From: Paracoccaceae bacterium
GTDB taxonomy: Bacteria > Pseudomonadota > Alphaproteobacteria > Rhodobacterales > Rhodobacteraceae
DNA length: 64,000 nt
Direction of reading: 5' to 3'
NCBI GenBank assembly: GCA_020622085.1
Contig: JAHRYM010000002.1
Span: 209,281 to 273,280 of the forward strand
The notes below the pieces were generated by a model, which worked only from the letters and a program-made list of their open reading frames with translations, made no database searches and was not told the origin of the DNA. Positions 36,294-46,549 of the stretch are shown here, piece by piece. A program made the position numbers and the translations under genes. Positions within the stretch are counted from its first letter, which is position 1. The number at the start of each line of letters is the position of its first letter.

Positions 36294-37232
36294 TCAATGC
36301 CTGCGGACCGCGATGATCAGCCCGGCCACAACGATCAGCGCCATGCCGGCAACGGCCTGCGCGCCAAGCCCCTCGCCCCAGATCACCCAGGTCCAGCCTG
36401 CCGAAATCGGCAGGATCAGGTATTCGAAGACCGAAACCCGGCTGGCTTCGGCCAGTTGATAGGCCTTGACCATCGCCACCACGCCCAGAAGCGAGGCAAC
36501 CGCCTGCACGAAGGTCCAGAACAGGAAGGTGCCGGTGGGCGCGACATGGCCGCGCAGCACGAAGCCATCGGGGCCAGCCGGAGCCACGGCGGGCCAGATC
36601 ACCAGCACCGCCAGCCCCGCCAGGCCGATCAGCCCAAGGGCCACGAAGAACCCCACGGTCAGCACTTCGGCGCTTTCGCCCGCGCACCATTGCCGGGTGG
36701 CGACGTTGCTCAGCCCGTATAGCGCGCCGGCCAGAACCGGCAGGAAGGACGCAAGACCGGGCGCTTCGCCCTTGGCCGGGCCAAGCACAAGGATGACGCC
36801 CAGAAAACCGATGGCGACTGCTGCGACACGGAACAGCCCGATCGGCTGGTGGTAGGCGAAACGCGCGATCAGCAGGACGAAGATCGGCGCGCTGAACAGC
36901 CCCGCCGCAACAACCGCCACCGGCAGGAAGGCAAGGCTGCCGAAATAGAACAGGATGGCCGTGCCATGGATCAGGCTGCGCGCAGCGACCGCGCGCAGGT
37001 TTCTTGGCCGAAGGCGCAGGCGCAAGGGTATGGCCATCAGCGCGACCAGGGCCAGGATCATCACGCTGCGCGTTGCGTGGAACTGCCAGAGCCCCGCCTC
37101 GTTGGCGATGACGCGCACATAATTGTCGGCAAAGCCGATCAGGGCGGCATAGACGAGAATCCCCCCCAATGCGGCAAGGGTGCGGTTTTGCGCGGTGGCA
37201 AGGGATGCGGAAGGGACGGCGGCAGGAGGCAT
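36294..37232 (-). CDS. EamA/DMT-superfamily transporter
   Basis: A 312-residue inner-membrane protein with ten predicted helices in two EamA repeats (RSVMILALVALMAIPL, FEYLILPISAGWTWVIWGEGLGAQAVAGMALIV). It would export or import a small metabolite. ATG 37232 begins the hydrophobic protein; the much longer upstream reading frame lacks coding character. Divergent from the next gene. Confidence 0.83.
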   Translation of the reverse strand: MPPAAVPSASLATAQNRTLAALGGILVYAALIGFADNYVRVIANEAGLWQFHATRSVMILALVALMAIPLRLRLRPRNLRAVAARSLIHGTAILFYFGSLAFLPVAVVAAGLFSAPIFVLLIARFAYHQPIGLFRVAAVAIGFLGVILVLGPAKGEAPGLASFLPVLAGALYGLSNVATRQWCAGESAEVLTVGFFVALGLIGLAGLAVLVIWPAVAPAGPDGFVLRGHVAPTGTFLFWTFVQAVASLLGVVAMVKAYQLAEASRVSVFEYLILPISAGWTWVIWGEGLGAQAVAGMALIVVAGLIIAVRRH

Positions 37233-37456
37233 GGCGGATCTTTCTGGAGTGTCCGGCCCAAAGAAGCAACCCGCGCGCGCGGGTTCGCGTCTGATTGCGA
37301 CCGATCCGGCGACATTGTCGCAGGCCCGAGTGTCCTTCGGCGATGCCGGCCACGATTCGGGCTGCAATACTGGCTTGCCCGCAAGGGTGCATTGTCCATG
37401 GCCGGGGCTTGGGCTATGGTCGGCCCTGTTCTGGCAAAGGCAGCATTCTTCAGCCC

Positions 37457-38410
37457 ATGACGGCACTTTCCGAATATCAGCGGCTGGAATGCATGGGCCT
37501 GTGGCGCGAAACCCCCGAGGCACAGCGGCGCGAGGTTCTGGTGTCCTTCGGCGATGCCACGCTGATGATCGCCGATCCGCGCAGTTCGCTCCCCCTGGCG
37601 CACTGGTCGCTACCGGCGGTCGAACGGCGCAACCCCGGTGAACGGCCCGCCCTCTATTCCCCGGGCCCCGACACCACCGAAGAGCTGGAGCTGGCGGATG
37701 AGCTGATGATTGCGGCGATCGGCAAGGTCCACCGATTGATCGCCGCACGCCAGCCGCACCCCGGCCGCCTGCGCCGTGCGATGCTTGCAGGCGCCCTTGT
37801 GGGCGTCCTTTCGGTTGCAGTTCTTGTCCTGCCGGGGGTTCTGGTGAGTCACACGGCCACGGTCCTGCCGATGGCCAAGCGGGCCGAGATCGGCCGCGCC
37901 GCCCTTGCCGATGTTGCCCGCCTGACCGGTCAGCCCTGCTCGGGGGCCGAGGGGCTTGCGGCGCTGAAACGCCTGTCCGACAGGCTGATGGGGGCCGAGG
38001 GCGGGCGACTGGTCGTGGTGCCCGACGGGTTGCAGGAAACACGCCACCTGCCCGGACGGATGATCGTGATCGGCGCGGCGCTTCTGGCAAGGGACGACCC
38101 GGCTGCGTTGTCTCGTGCGGTGATGGCGGAACGCATCCGGTCAGGTCAGCGCGATCCGCTGGTCGAGGTGTTGCGCTTTGCGGGGCTGGGGGCGACCTTT
38201 CAGTTGCTGACCACCGGAAACCTGCCCGCCAGATCCCTCTCGGGATATGGCGCCCGGATCCTGAAGGAAGAGCCGCGACCCGTCGATCCCGTGACGCTTG
38301 AGGGCGCATTGGCCGAGGTCGGGCTGGGAAGCAGCGATGGCGCTGCGGCGATGATGGTGGCAATTCCCGACAACGACTGGGTGGCGCTTCAAGGCATCTG
38401 CGACGGCTGA
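37457..38410 (+). CDS. single-pass membrane protein, unknown function
   Basis: A 317-residue protein with a cytoplasmic N-terminal region (about 110 residues: LVSFGDATLMIADPRSSLPLAHWSLPAVER), one transmembrane helix (GALVGVLSVAVLVLPGVLV) and a C-terminal domain containing GLQETRHLPGRMIVIGAALL, which recalls the metalloprotease-like fold of M48 relatives without HExxH. I recognise it only as a conserved-type hypothetical. Its 3' end overlaps the convergent SPOR gene by 22 bp. Confidence 0.7.
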   Translation: MTALSEYQRLECMGLWRETPEAQRREVLVSFGDATLMIADPRSSLPLAHWSLPAVERRNPGERPALYSPGPDTTEELELADELMIAAIGKVHRLIAARQPHPGRLRRAMLAGALVGVLSVAVLVLPGVLVSHTATVLPMAKRAEIGRAALADVARLTGQPCSGAEGLAALKRLSDRLMGAEGGRLVVVPDGLQETRHLPGRMIVIGAALLARDDPAALSRAVMAERIRSGQRDPLVEVLRFAGLGATFQLLTTGNLPARSLSGYGARILKEEPRPVDPVTLEGALAEVGLGSSDGAAAMMVAIPDNDWVALQGICDG

Positions 38411-39309
38411 TCCCGGCCTGACCCCACATCGGCATAGGCGTCTGGAAAGCCGTTCTCAAGCAAGCGGGCCACGACTTCCCGCACCTGCCCCACCCCGAAC
38501 GGCCCGGTCAGAACCAGCGCAAGTTTCCCGCCTTTGTCGCTGCCACGCGCCACCGGCAGCCCAAGCGCGCGCAATTGCGCCGCCGCACGTTCTGCATTGC
38601 CAGCCACGCGGTATGCCCCCACATGCACCATCGTCGCAGGTGCATCGAGCGGCGGAAGCGCCGGACCGAGCGCCGCTGCGCCCTGCGCGCGCACGAAGGC
38701 TTGAAGATCGGCCGGCAGACCTTCGCAGGCGGCATGGCGGGCGCCGCTGCGCAAGGTGACAAGCGGCACAGGGCGCTCCGGGCCACCACAGCCTGCGGGC
38801 TTCGCCGCGGTCGTGCCCACGGCAATGACCAGCCGCTCGGCCGGAATCATCGCCCGCGCGGCTTGCAGCTTGCGGGCGGTCCTTGCCGGCGCAGGATCAC
38901 CGGTTGAGGGCCGTGTCGCCACCGGTGTGCCCGAGCGCCCCCCGCCCAAGCGCCCCCCGCCCAAGCGCCCCCCGGCTGTGCTTCCCGTCGCCGCAGCTTC
39001 CTTGGCCGGTGTCGCCTGCGTCGCGGGTTCCACCGGATATTCCTGCGCGACCGCCGCTGCAGGATCCTGTGCCACGACCGAAGGCTCGAGCCCACAGACC
39101 GGCCGGCCCGCCGCATCGACGCGCATCAGCCAGACGGTGGCGCCGTTCACCGTGCCACGGGCAAAGGCGCAGCCGCGAGTATCGACATATTCGCGCCCCG
39201 GATAATGGGCAGGCGGTTCTTCCGCCGGTCCTGCGGCTTCCTGCCCGAAGCCTGGCGCGGCAAGACCCAGGCAAAACCCGACAGCGATACCCCCCAGGAC
39301 TGCCTTCAT
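38389..39309 (-). CDS. secreted SPOR-domain protein
   Basis: A 306-residue protein: signal peptide (residues 1-22, ending GFG-Q), an Ala/Pro-rich linker with a short GGRLGGGRLGGGRSG repeat, and a C-terminal SPOR domain (MVHVGAYRVAGNAERAAAQLRALG, VLTGPFG) that binds denuded peptidoglycan at division sites. GAGAGG precedes ATG 39309. Lies 56 bp downstream of upp on the same strand. Confidence 0.8.
   Translation of the reverse strand: MKAVLGGIAVGFCLGLAAPGFGQEAAGPAEEPPAHYPGREYVDTRGCAFARGTVNGATVWLMRVDAAGRPVCGLEPSVVAQDPAAAVAQEYPVEPATQATPAKEAAATGSTAGGRLGGGRLGGGRSGTPVATRPSTGDPAPARTARKLQAARAMIPAERLVIAVGTTAAKPAGCGGPERPVPLVTLRSGARHAACEGLPADLQAFVRAQGAAALGPALPPLDAPATMVHVGAYRVAGNAERAAAQLRALGLPVARGSDKGGKLALVLTGPFGVGQVREVVARLLENGFPDAYADVGSGRDQPSQMP
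38935..38974. repeat. 15-bp tandem repeat inside SPOR gene
   Basis: GCGCCCCCCGCCCAA is repeated exactly twice (38935-38964) and partly a third time, encoding the LGGGR units of the linker. A likely site of in-frame length variation. Confidence 0.8.
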
Positions 39310-39365
39310 CCGCACCTCTCCATGCCCCCTCGCCTTGCCGCTTCGCCTTGCCACGGAAGGGCCGG

Positions 39366-39998
39366 TCACTTGGTGCCGAACATCCGGTCGCCGGCATCGC
39401 CCAGCCCCGGCACGATATAGCCGTGTTCGTTCAGCCGCTCATCCACCGCTGCCGTGACGATGGGCACATCGGGGTGAGCCTGTTTCATCCGCGCGATGCC
39501 TTCCGGTGCGGCCAGAAGGCACATGAAACGGATGTTCCGGGCGCCGGACTGCTTCAGCAGGTCGATCGCTGCCGCCGAGGAATTGCCGGTGGCCAGCATC
39601 GGGTCCAGCGCGATGACAAGGCGGCTTTGCAGCTCGGTCGGCACCTTGTAGTAATACTGCACCGGCTGAAGGGTTTCCGGGTCGCGGTAAAGCCCGACAA
39701 AGCCGACCCGCGCCGCCGGGATCAACTCCAGCACCCCGTCCAGAAGCCCGTTGCCCGCCCGCAGGATCGAGATCAGCGCCAGCTTCTTGCCGTCGATCAC
39801 CGGCGCGTCCATCTCGCAGATCGGCGTTTCGATCCGGCGGGTGGTCATCTCCATCTCTCGGGTGATCTCATAGGCCAGCAACTGACTGATTTCGCGCAGC
39901 AGGCGACGGAAGGAATTGGTCGAGGTGTCCTTGTCGCGCATGATGGTCAACTTGTGCTGCACCAGCGGATGACGGACGATGGTCAGGTAATCAAGCAT
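39366..39998 (-). CDS. upp: uracil phosphoribosyltransferase
   Basis: A 210-residue enzyme making UMP from uracil and PRPP. The PRPP-binding loop is [15 protein letters not shown] and the uracil-binding tail is [18 protein letters not shown]. Last gene of the cdd-deoA-deoB-add-upp salvage operon; it overlaps the add-like gene by 8 bp. Confidence 0.95.
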   Translation of the reverse strand: MLDYLTIVRHPLVQHKLTIMRDKDTSTNSFRRLLREISQLLAYEITREMEMTTRRIETPICEMDAPVIDGKKLALISILRAGNGLLDGVLELIPAARVGFVGLYRDPETLQPVQYYYKVPTELQSRLVIALDPMLATGNSSAAAIDLLKQSGARNIRFMCLLAAPEGIARMKQAHPDVPIVTAAVDERLNEHGYIVPGLGDAGDRMFGTK

Positions 39999-40980
39999 CC
40001 GGGGTCTCCAGTCGTTTCTGCACGCGCGCCCGCGTGGCCGAGTCGCAGAATGCAGCCTCGAGCGATGTTCTGGCTATAGCGTCAAAGACGCCTTCATCCC
40101 AGTCGAAAGCCTCGGCCAGCCGGTCGTAGGCTTCGGTCATCGTGGTGCCGAAAAAGGCCGGGAAGGCGGTCGAAAGGGTGATGCGGACGCCCCGGTGGTA
40201 AAGCTGTCCCGCCGGGTGGGCGCGCCAGCCCGGGTAAAGCCCCAGCGCGATATTGGCGCCGGGGCAAAGGTCCAGCACGATGCCCTGTTCGGCCAGTTCA
40301 TCGACCAGCGCCAGATCCTCGATCGCGCGGGCGCCCTGGCCGATGCGCCGGGGTCCAAGATCGCGCAGCGCATCGCGGATCGAGGACGGCCCGCGCCGTT
40401 CGCCCGCATCGCAGGCAAGCCGCAACCCCGCTTCGCGCGCGCAGTCAAAGGCCCAGCGGAAATCCTTGGGATCGCAGATGGTTTCGTCACCCGTCAGGCC
40501 AAGGCCCAGAATGAAATCTCCCGCCGTTTCCGCCGCGCAAAGCGCCGACTGGCGGGCCTTGTCGGGCCCGTGATGGCGGGTCACCGCGACAATCCCGCGC
40601 ATGATGATCCCCATCCGGCGCTGCGCATGTTCGGCCGCCTCGCGCATCGCGGCGACGTGGTCGACCCAGGCATCCCGCTGCCCGCCGCAGGACTGCGGCG
40701 AGATATAGATTTCGGTGTAGGCAACGCCATTTGCGGCGCTTTCCTCAAGAACCGCCAGAACCATCCGGTGATGATCCTCGGGGCTTTGCACGACGCTCGA
40801 TGCAGCGTCATGCGCCTTGCGGAAGGTCGCGTAATCGTTCCAGACATAGCGGCCCTCAGTGGTGAAAAGGCCGCCCAGGTCCATGTGCCGTTCCCGCGCC
40901 AGCCCGCGGATGAAGGACGGGGGCGCGGCGCCCTCCAGATGCAGGTTGAGTTCGATCTTCGGACGCTTTGACAGGCTCAC
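39991..40980 (-). CDS. add: adenosine deaminase homologue with substituted active site
   Basis: A 329-residue protein with the full adenosine deaminase scaffold, but the key residues are changed. The HxH zinc motif reads ELNLHLEG (N12, H14), the HAGE motif reads CDAGE (D191; E194 kept), the catalytic IGHG reads IGQG (Q215), and the STDDP motif reads STAFP (A272, F273). These include three zinc ligands and the catalytic histidine and aspartates. It keeps the usual operon place between deoB (4-bp overlap) and upp (8-bp overlap) and an uninterrupted frame. Either a pseudoenzyme or an enzyme with a different reaction. Confidence 0.8.
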   Translation of the reverse strand: MSLSKRPKIELNLHLEGAAPPSFIRGLARERHMDLGGLFTTEGRYVWNDYATFRKAHDAASSVVQSPEDHHRMVLAVLEESAANGVAYTEIYISPQSCGGQRDAWVDHVAAMREAAEHAQRRMGIIMRGIVAVTRHHGPDKARQSALCAAETAGDFILGLGLTGDETICDPKDFRWAFDCAREAGLRLACDAGERRGPSSIRDALRDLGPRRIGQGARAIEDLALVDELAEQGIVLDLCPGANIALGLYPGWRAHPAGQLYHRGVRITLSTAFPAFFGTTMTEAYDRLAEAFDWDEGVFDAIARTSLEAAFCDSATRARVQKRLETPDA

Positions 40981-42188
40981 AGGACGCTCCGACCCGGGCC
41001 TTCTGCCGGGACACCAAGGCGGGCTGCGACAGAGGCGCCGACATCGACGAAGCCGATCTGCCCGATGGCACGTGGCCCCAGTCCCCAGCCAAGCACCGGC
41101 ACCCGTTCGCGGGTATGGTCAGTGCCCGCCCAGGTCGGGTCGTTGCCGTGATCGGCGGTGAAGATCGCCAGATCGCCGGGGCGAAGGCGGGCCAGAAATT
41201 GCCCCGCGCAGGCATCGAACCACTCGAGCGCGCGCGCGTAGCCCGAAACGTCGCGCGGATGGCCGTAAAGTGTGTCGAACTCGACAAAGTTCGCAAATGT
41301 CAATGAACCCTCCTCCGCCTCATCGCCGAAGGACAGAAGATGTTCCATAAGTCCAACGTCGCCGCCGCCCTTTCGCACTTCGGACAGACCGCGGCCGGAA
41401 AAGATATCGCCGATCTTGCCGATACCGTAAACCTTGCGCCCCGCACCCTGCACCCAGTCGCAAAGCGTGGGCGAGGGTGGCTCCATTGCATAGTCGTGGC
41501 GGTTGTTGGTGCGGCGGAAATTCCCCGGCTGGCCGAGGAATGGCCGCGCGATCACCCGGCCGACCCGCATGGCATGCAGCGTGGGCGCGATGGCCTCGCA
41601 CAGGCGCAGAAGCCGTTCCAGTCCGAAGGTTTCCTCATGCGCGGCGATCTGGAACACCGAATCCGCGGAGGTGTAGCAGATCGGCCAGCCGCTGTGCATG
41701 TGCCGTTCGCCAAAGGCGTTGATGACGGGCATCCCCGAGGCATGGGTATTGGCCAGCGTCCCCGCTGCCCCGGCAAGCCCTGCCACTTTCGCAAGCAGGT
41801 CCGGCGGGAAGGCGGGATCGGTGTCGGGGAAATAGGTCCAGTCGAAAGGCACGGGCACGCCCGCCAGTTCCCAATGGCCCGAAGGGGTGTCCTTGCCCTT
41901 CGAAACTGCGGTCGCAGCGCCCCAGATGCCCTGCGGCTCGGCCCCGAGCCCCGGCGCGGAAAGCCCCGAGGCAAGCCGGATCGCCGCCCCAAGCCCCAGC
42001 GCGTCGAGGTTCGGCACCCGCAACGGACCGGACCGCCCGACCTCTGCCCGGCCCTCGGCGCAGGCCAGCGCGATATGGCCAAGCGTATTGGCCCCGGTGT
42101 CGGGCAGCGTTCCGTTGAAGAAATCGCCCGCATCCGGCGCCCCGCCGATGCCGGCACTGTCCATCACGATCAGGAATGCGCGGGTCAT
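40977..42188 (-). CDS. deoB: phosphopentomutase
   Basis: A 403-residue Mn-dependent mutase interconverting (deoxy)ribose 1- and 5-phosphates. Metal motifs are intact: IVMDSAGIGGAPDAG at the start, FVEFDTLYGH, TADHGNDPTW and GTDHTRE; also GKDTPSGHWE and CYTSADSVFQIAAHE. One base separates it from deoA, and it overlaps add by ATGA. Confidence 0.94.
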   Translation of the reverse strand: MTRAFLIVMDSAGIGGAPDAGDFFNGTLPDTGANTLGHIALACAEGRAEVGRSGPLRVPNLDALGLGAAIRLASGLSAPGLGAEPQGIWGAATAVSKGKDTPSGHWELAGVPVPFDWTYFPDTDPAFPPDLLAKVAGLAGAAGTLANTHASGMPVINAFGERHMHSGWPICYTSADSVFQIAAHEETFGLERLLRLCEAIAPTLHAMRVGRVIARPFLGQPGNFRRTNNRHDYAMEPPSPTLCDWVQGAGRKVYGIGKIGDIFSGRGLSEVRKGGGDVGLMEHLLSFGDEAEEGSLTFANFVEFDTLYGHPRDVSGYARALEWFDACAGQFLARLRPGDLAIFTADHGNDPTWAGTDHTRERVPVLGWGLGPRAIGQIGFVDVGASVAARLGVPAEGPGRSVL

Positions 42189-42189
42189 C

Positions 42190-43506
42190 TCAGCCGATCC
42201 GTTCGTGGATCAGGGGTTGTTCTTCCGGTTCCTCGCCCGAGATCTGGTAGGCTGCGCGCACCGCCGCCTCCGCGCGTTCGGCATCGGCCTGGTTGGTGGC
42301 GTGGACGCGGGCGAAGACCTCGCCCTTGGCCAGCGGCTCGCCCAGGGGTGCAAGGTCCGAGAAGCCGACCGAAGGGTTGATCCTGTCGGTGCCCTTCAGC
42401 CGCCCGCCGCCCAGGTGGACGACGGCATGTCCGATCGCCTCGCCATCGATCCGCGAGACGAACCCGGCCTCGGGCGCGGCGACGTCACGGACCACGGGTG
42501 CTGCAGGAAGCCGGTCGGGGTAGCGGTCGACGAAGTCATGCGGGCCGCCCAGCGCCGCGACCATTTCACCGAATATCTCGGCGGCGCGACCCGATTCCAG
42601 CGCCTCTTCGATCTGCTCGACACCATCGTCGATGGTGGCCGCCAGACCCGCCAGCGCCAGCGCCTCGCCGCCCAGCGCGGCTGTCACGTCCCAAAGCGCC
42701 TCGTTGATCGCGGTGCCGGTCAGCGTCTCCATCACCTCGATCACCTCGACGGCGTTCCCGGCCGAAGACCCCAGCGGCTGATCCATGTCGGTGATCAGCG
42801 CGACGGTGCGGCAACCGGCGCCATTCGACGTCTCGACCAGCGCCTGCGCCAGGGCGCGCGCGTCCTCGATGGTCTTCATGAAGGCGCCCGATCCGACCTT
42901 GACGTCCAGAACCAGCGCCTGAAGCCCTGCGGCAAGCTTCTTCGACAGGATCGAGGCGGTGATCAGGTCGATGCTTTCCACCGTCGAGGTCACGTCGCGG
43001 ATGCCGTAAAGCCGCCGGTCGGCAGGGGCGATGTCATCCGTGGCGCCGATGATGGCGCAGCCGAACTGTTCGACAAGGCTTTGCAGTTCCGCCACGGTCA
43101 CGTTGGAACGATAGCCCGGGATCGCCTCCAGCTTGTCGAGCGTGCCGCCGGTATGGCCAAGCCCGCGCCCCGAGATCATCGGCACATAAGCCCCGCAAGC
43201 CGCCAGCGCCGGCGCGAGCAGCAGGGACACGCTATCGCCGATGCCGCCGGTCGAATGCTTGTCGACCACCGGGCCCGGCAGATCCCAGTTCAAGACCCGG
43301 CCGCTGTCTCGCATCGCCTGCGTCAGTGCCACGCGGCCCTCTGGGCCGATGCCATTCAGCTTCACCGCCATGGCGAAGGCCCCTGCCTGCGCGTCGGTCA
43401 CATTCCCCGAGGCCAGGCCACGGGCGAACCATTGCGCCGCCTCTTCGGTCAGGCCCGTCTTGTCGCGGACGGCGGCGATGATGGTGCGGGCATCCAGATC
43501 AGCCAT
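42190..43506 (-). CDS. deoA: thymidine phosphorylase
   Basis: A 438-residue nucleoside phosphorylase: the phosphate-site signature DKHSTGGIGDSVSL, SGRGLGHTGGTLDKLE, and KKLAAGLQALVLDVKVGSGAFM. It splits thymidine/deoxyuridine to base and deoxyribose 1-phosphate for deoB. ATG 43506 overlaps the cdd stop as TGATG. Confidence 0.95.
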   Translation of the reverse strand: MADLDARTIIAAVRDKTGLTEEAAQWFARGLASGNVTDAQAGAFAMAVKLNGIGPEGRVALTQAMRDSGRVLNWDLPGPVVDKHSTGGIGDSVSLLLAPALAACGAYVPMISGRGLGHTGGTLDKLEAIPGYRSNVTVAELQSLVEQFGCAIIGATDDIAPADRRLYGIRDVTSTVESIDLITASILSKKLAAGLQALVLDVKVGSGAFMKTIEDARALAQALVETSNGAGCRTVALITDMDQPLGSSAGNAVEVIEVMETLTGTAINEALWDVTAALGGEALALAGLAATIDDGVEQIEEALESGRAAEIFGEMVAALGGPHDFVDRYPDRLPAAPVVRDVAAPEAGFVSRIDGEAIGHAVVHLGGGRLKGTDRINPSVGFSDLAPLGEPLAKGEVFARVHATNQADAERAEAAVRAAYQISGEEPEEQPLIHERIG

Positions 43507-43910
43507 CACGTCCGCCCCATATGGAAAGCGGAAAAGCTGCCGGGCAGCAAATCGCCGATGGTGGTTTGCAGTTCCTTGCCGTCCAGCGTGGCCAGCGTCA
43601 CCGGCACGTCGTGCTTGCCGAACTCGGCGAGCTTCTGCCGGCATCCGCCGCAGCAGGGCACCGGGGCCGGGCTGTCGGCGATGACATAGACCTCGATCAG
43701 TTCGGTTTCACCGGCGGCCACCATGGCGGCGATGGCGCCCGCTTCGGCACAGGTGCCTTCCGGGTAGGCAATATTCTCGACGTTGCAGCCGCCGTAAACC
43801 GCCCCCGAGACGGCCCGAACGGCAGCACCCACCTTGAACTGCGAATAGGGCGCATAGGCATTCTCTCGCACACGCCGCGCAGCATCGGCCATGGTTCCTG
43901 CTGAGGTCAT
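43506..43910 (-). CDS. cdd: cytidine deaminase
   Basis: A 134-residue tetrameric-type zinc deaminase: RENAYAPYSQFKVGAA, GCNVEN, the catalytic CAEAGAI (Cys, Glu) and PCCGGCRQ (two Cys ligands). Zinc site intact, unlike the add homologue downstream. First gene of the salvage operon. Start is either ATG 43910 (AGGAAA 12 bases upstream) or ATG 43892 (AGGA 3 bases upstream); neither spacing is ideal. Confidence 0.92.
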   Translation of the reverse strand: MTSAGTMADAARRVRENAYAPYSQFKVGAAVRAVSGAVYGGCNVENIAYPEGTCAEAGAIAAMVAAGETELIEVYVIADSPAPVPCCGGCRQKLAEFGKHDVPVTLATLDGKELQTTIGDLLPGSFSAFHMGRT

Positions 43911-44213
43911 CAAGATGTTCTTTCCTGCGGCTGAACGGCAAAACTCGCGGCGGATGGTGCTCTCTGGCGCCGGGGGATGCAAGCACGAGCCGCGGACCCC
44001 GGCTCCTGGCCGGTGCACCATCCGGGTGGCGGCAGCCCTTCGAATATCTGGACAAAGAAGAAGATGCTTCTGTGCGCACCTGCCATTTCTCCCTTGCACA
44101 AACACCCGAAATCCTGCCGTGATTTCCGGGCGCGACCACGGACAGCCGGGGCGCCGATTTTCCAAATCGCTCCTCTGGGCCAACCGGGGGAAAGAGGCGG
44201 CAGGGGGGAAACC
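43911..44213. other. 303-bp divergent intergenic region (cdd / maeB)
   Basis: No gene is seen. It must carry the promoters of the salvage operon (minus) and of maeB (plus), and contains a copy of the dispersed repeat at 44042-44062. No clear promoter pair or operator was identified. Confidence 0.5.
44042..44062 (-). repeat. dispersed intergenic repeat, copy 3
   Basis: GAATATCTGGACAAAGAAGAA on the plus strand; matches the family (GAGTATTTGGACAAAGAAGAA) at 19 of 21 positions. Located between divergent cdd and maeB. Confidence 0.6.
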
Positions 44214-46496
44214 ATGGCAGACGACAACCGCAGTGAAGGCAGCCGCCATCCGGCGCTGGACTACCACGAATATCCCAAGCCCGGGAAACTGGAGATCCGC
44301 GCCACCAAGCCGCTTGCCAACGGCCGTGACCTGAGCCGCGCCTATTCCCCCGGCGTGGCCGAGGCCTGTCTTGAGATCAAGGCCGATCCCGCCACCGCCA
44401 GCCGCTATACCTCGCGCGCCAATCTGGTGGGCGTGGTGACCAACGGCACCGCCGTCCTGGGCCTTGGCAACATCGGGGCATTGGCATCCAAGCCGGTGAT
44501 GGAGGGCAAGGCGGTCCTGTTCAAGAAATTCGCCAATATCGACTGTTTCGACATCGAGCTGAACGAGCCCGACCCGGAACGCCTGGCAGATCTGGTCTGC
44601 GCGCTGGAGCCGACCTTCGGCGCGATCAACCTGGAAGACATCAAGGCCCCGGACTGTTTCATCGTCGAGAAGATCTGCCGCGAACGCATGGGCATTCCGG
44701 TTTTCCACGACGACCAGCATGGCACTGCGATCGTCGTGGGTGCGGCGGCGACCAATGCGCTGCATGTGGTGGAGAAGGCCTTTGACCAGATCAAGGTTGT
44801 CTCGACCGGGGGCGGCGCTGCGGGCATCGCTTGCCTGAACATGCTCGTGAAGCTTGGGGTGCGGCGCGAAAATGTCTGGCTTTGCGACATTCACGGGCTG
44901 GTCTGGCAGGGGCGCGAGGTCGACATGAACCCGCAGAAGGCAGCCTATGCCCAGGCCTCGGACAAGCGAGGCCTTGATGAGGTGATCGACGGGGCCGACC
45001 TGTTCCTTGGCCTGTCAGGCCCCGGCGTGCTGACGGCCGGGATGGTGGCGCGGATGGCGCCACGTCCCATCGTCTTTGCACTGGCCAACCCGACGCCCGA
45101 GATCCTGCCCGACGAGGTGCGGTCGGTTGCCCCCGATGCAATCATCGCCACGGGGCGTTCGGATTTTCCCAATCAGGTGAACAACGTCCTGTGCTTCCCG
45201 TTCATCTTCCGCGGCGCGCTCGATGTGGGGGCGACCGGGATCAACGACGCCATGCAACTGGCCTGCATCGACGGGATCGCGGCCCTGGCCCGCGCCACCA
45301 CAAGCGCCGAGGCCGCGGCCGCCTATCAGGGTGAACAACTGACCTTTGGCGCCGACTATCTGATCCCGAAGCCCTTCGATCCGCGGCTGATCGGCGTGGT
45401 GGCCAGCGCCGTTGCCCGTGCCGCGATGGAAACCGGGATGGCGACGCGGCCGCTGGCGGATCTGGATGCCTACCGCCAGAAGCTTGATGGCTCGGTCTTC
45501 AAGTCGGCGCTGCTGATGCGCCCGGTGTTCCAGGCGGCCGCCACTGCCGCGCGGCGGATCGCCTTCGCGGAAGGCGAGGATGAACGCGTGCTGCGCGCCG
45601 CCGCCGCGATGCTGGAAGAAACCACCGTCAAGCCGATCCTGATCGGGCGGCCCGACGTGATCGAGCGGCGCTGCGAACGCGCCGGCTTGCCGATCCGCCC
45701 CGACCGTGACTTTGAAATCGTGAACCCCGAAAGCGACCACCGCTACCGCGACTATTGGGAAACCTATCACGGACTGATGGCGCGGCGGGGGGTCACGCCC
45801 GATATCGCGCGGGCGGTGATGCGCACCAATACCACCGCCATCGCCGGGGTCATGGTGCATCGCGGCGATGCCGACAGCATGATCTGCGGCACCTTCGGGC
45901 AATTCCTGTGGCATCTGAATTATGTGCGCCAGATCCTTGCGCGCGGCGGCCTGCATCCGGTGGGGGCGCTCAGCCTGATGATCCTCGAAGACGGGCCGCT
46001 GTTCATCGCCGACACACAGGTGCATTACGAACCCGCGCCCGAACAGATCATGGAACTTGCGATCGGCGCCGCGCGGCACGTGCGCCGCTTCGGGCTGGCG
46101 CCGAAGGTGGCCTTGTGTTCGCATTCGCAGTTCGGCGACCTTGGCACGTCAAGCGGCCAGCGGATGCGCGCCGCGCTGGAACTGCTGGACCGGCGCGAGG
46201 TGGATTTCGCCTATGAGGGTGAAATGCATCTCGACGCGGCGCTGGACCAGTCCCTGCGCGACCGCATCTTCCCCGGTAGCCGATATGAGGGTGCGGCGAA
46301 CATCCTGCTGTTTGGCAATACCGATGCCGCCTCGGGGGTGCGCAACATCCTCAAGATGAAGGCGGGCGGACTCGAAGTCGGGCCGATCCTGATGGGGATG
46401 GGCAACCGCGCGCATATCGTGACGCCATCCATCACGGCGCGGGGGCTTCTGAACGTGTCGGCGCTGGCCGGAACGCCGGTGGCGCATTACGGGTAA
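44214..46496 (+). CDS. maeB: NADP-dependent malic enzyme with phosphotransacetylase-like domain
   Basis: A 760-residue MaeB-type protein. Malic enzyme half (about 1-430): [38 protein letters not shown] (NAD(P) fold), [28 protein letters not shown]. Phosphotransacetylase-like half (about 440-760): [35 protein letters not shown]. It decarboxylates malate to pyruvate and NADPH; the C-terminal half usually regulates by acetyl-CoA rather than catalysing. AGGGGGG lies 5 bases before ATG 44214. Confidence 0.92.
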   Translation: MADDNRSEGSRHPALDYHEYPKPGKLEIRATKPLANGRDLSRAYSPGVAEACLEIKADPATASRYTSRANLVGVVTNGTAVLGLGNIGALASKPVMEGKAVLFKKFANIDCFDIELNEPDPERLADLVCALEPTFGAINLEDIKAPDCFIVEKICRERMGIPVFHDDQHGTAIVVGAAATNALHVVEKAFDQIKVVSTGGGAAGIACLNMLVKLGVRRENVWLCDIHGLVWQGREVDMNPQKAAYAQASDKRGLDEVIDGADLFLGLSGPGVLTAGMVARMAPRPIVFALANPTPEILPDEVRSVAPDAIIATGRSDFPNQVNNVLCFPFIFRGALDVGATGINDAMQLACIDGIAALARATTSAEAAAAYQGEQLTFGADYLIPKPFDPRLIGVVASAVARAAMETGMATRPLADLDAYRQKLDGSVFKSALLMRPVFQAAATAARRIAFAEGEDERVLRAAAAMLEETTVKPILIGRPDVIERRCERAGLPIRPDRDFEIVNPESDHRYRDYWETYHGLMARRGVTPDIARAVMRTNTTAIAGVMVHRGDADSMICGTFGQFLWHLNYVRQILARGGLHPVGALSLMILEDGPLFIADTQVHYEPAPEQIMELAIGAARHVRRFGLAPKVALCSHSQFGDLGTSSGQRMRAALELLDRREVDFAYEGEMHLDAALDQSLRDRIFPGSRYEGAANILLFGNTDAASGVRNILKMKAGGLEVGPILMGMGNRAHIVTPSITARGLLNVSALAGTPVAHYG

Positions 46497-46549
46497 GGCG
46501 GATGCGGCAAAATCCGGGCTGCCGGCGCGCCTGTTGTCCGGTAACATTC

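Noticed and set aside
36294-38459. A 721-residue reading of the DMT transporter frame
   Set aside because: Only the part after ATG 37232 is membrane-protein-like; the upstream extension is antisense to the next gene and Arg/Pro-rich.
40977-42188. Loss of a metal-site His in DeoB (RERVP where REHVP is common)
   Set aside because: The metal-binding His is that of the TDH motif, which is intact; the change is next to it and DeoB looks functional.
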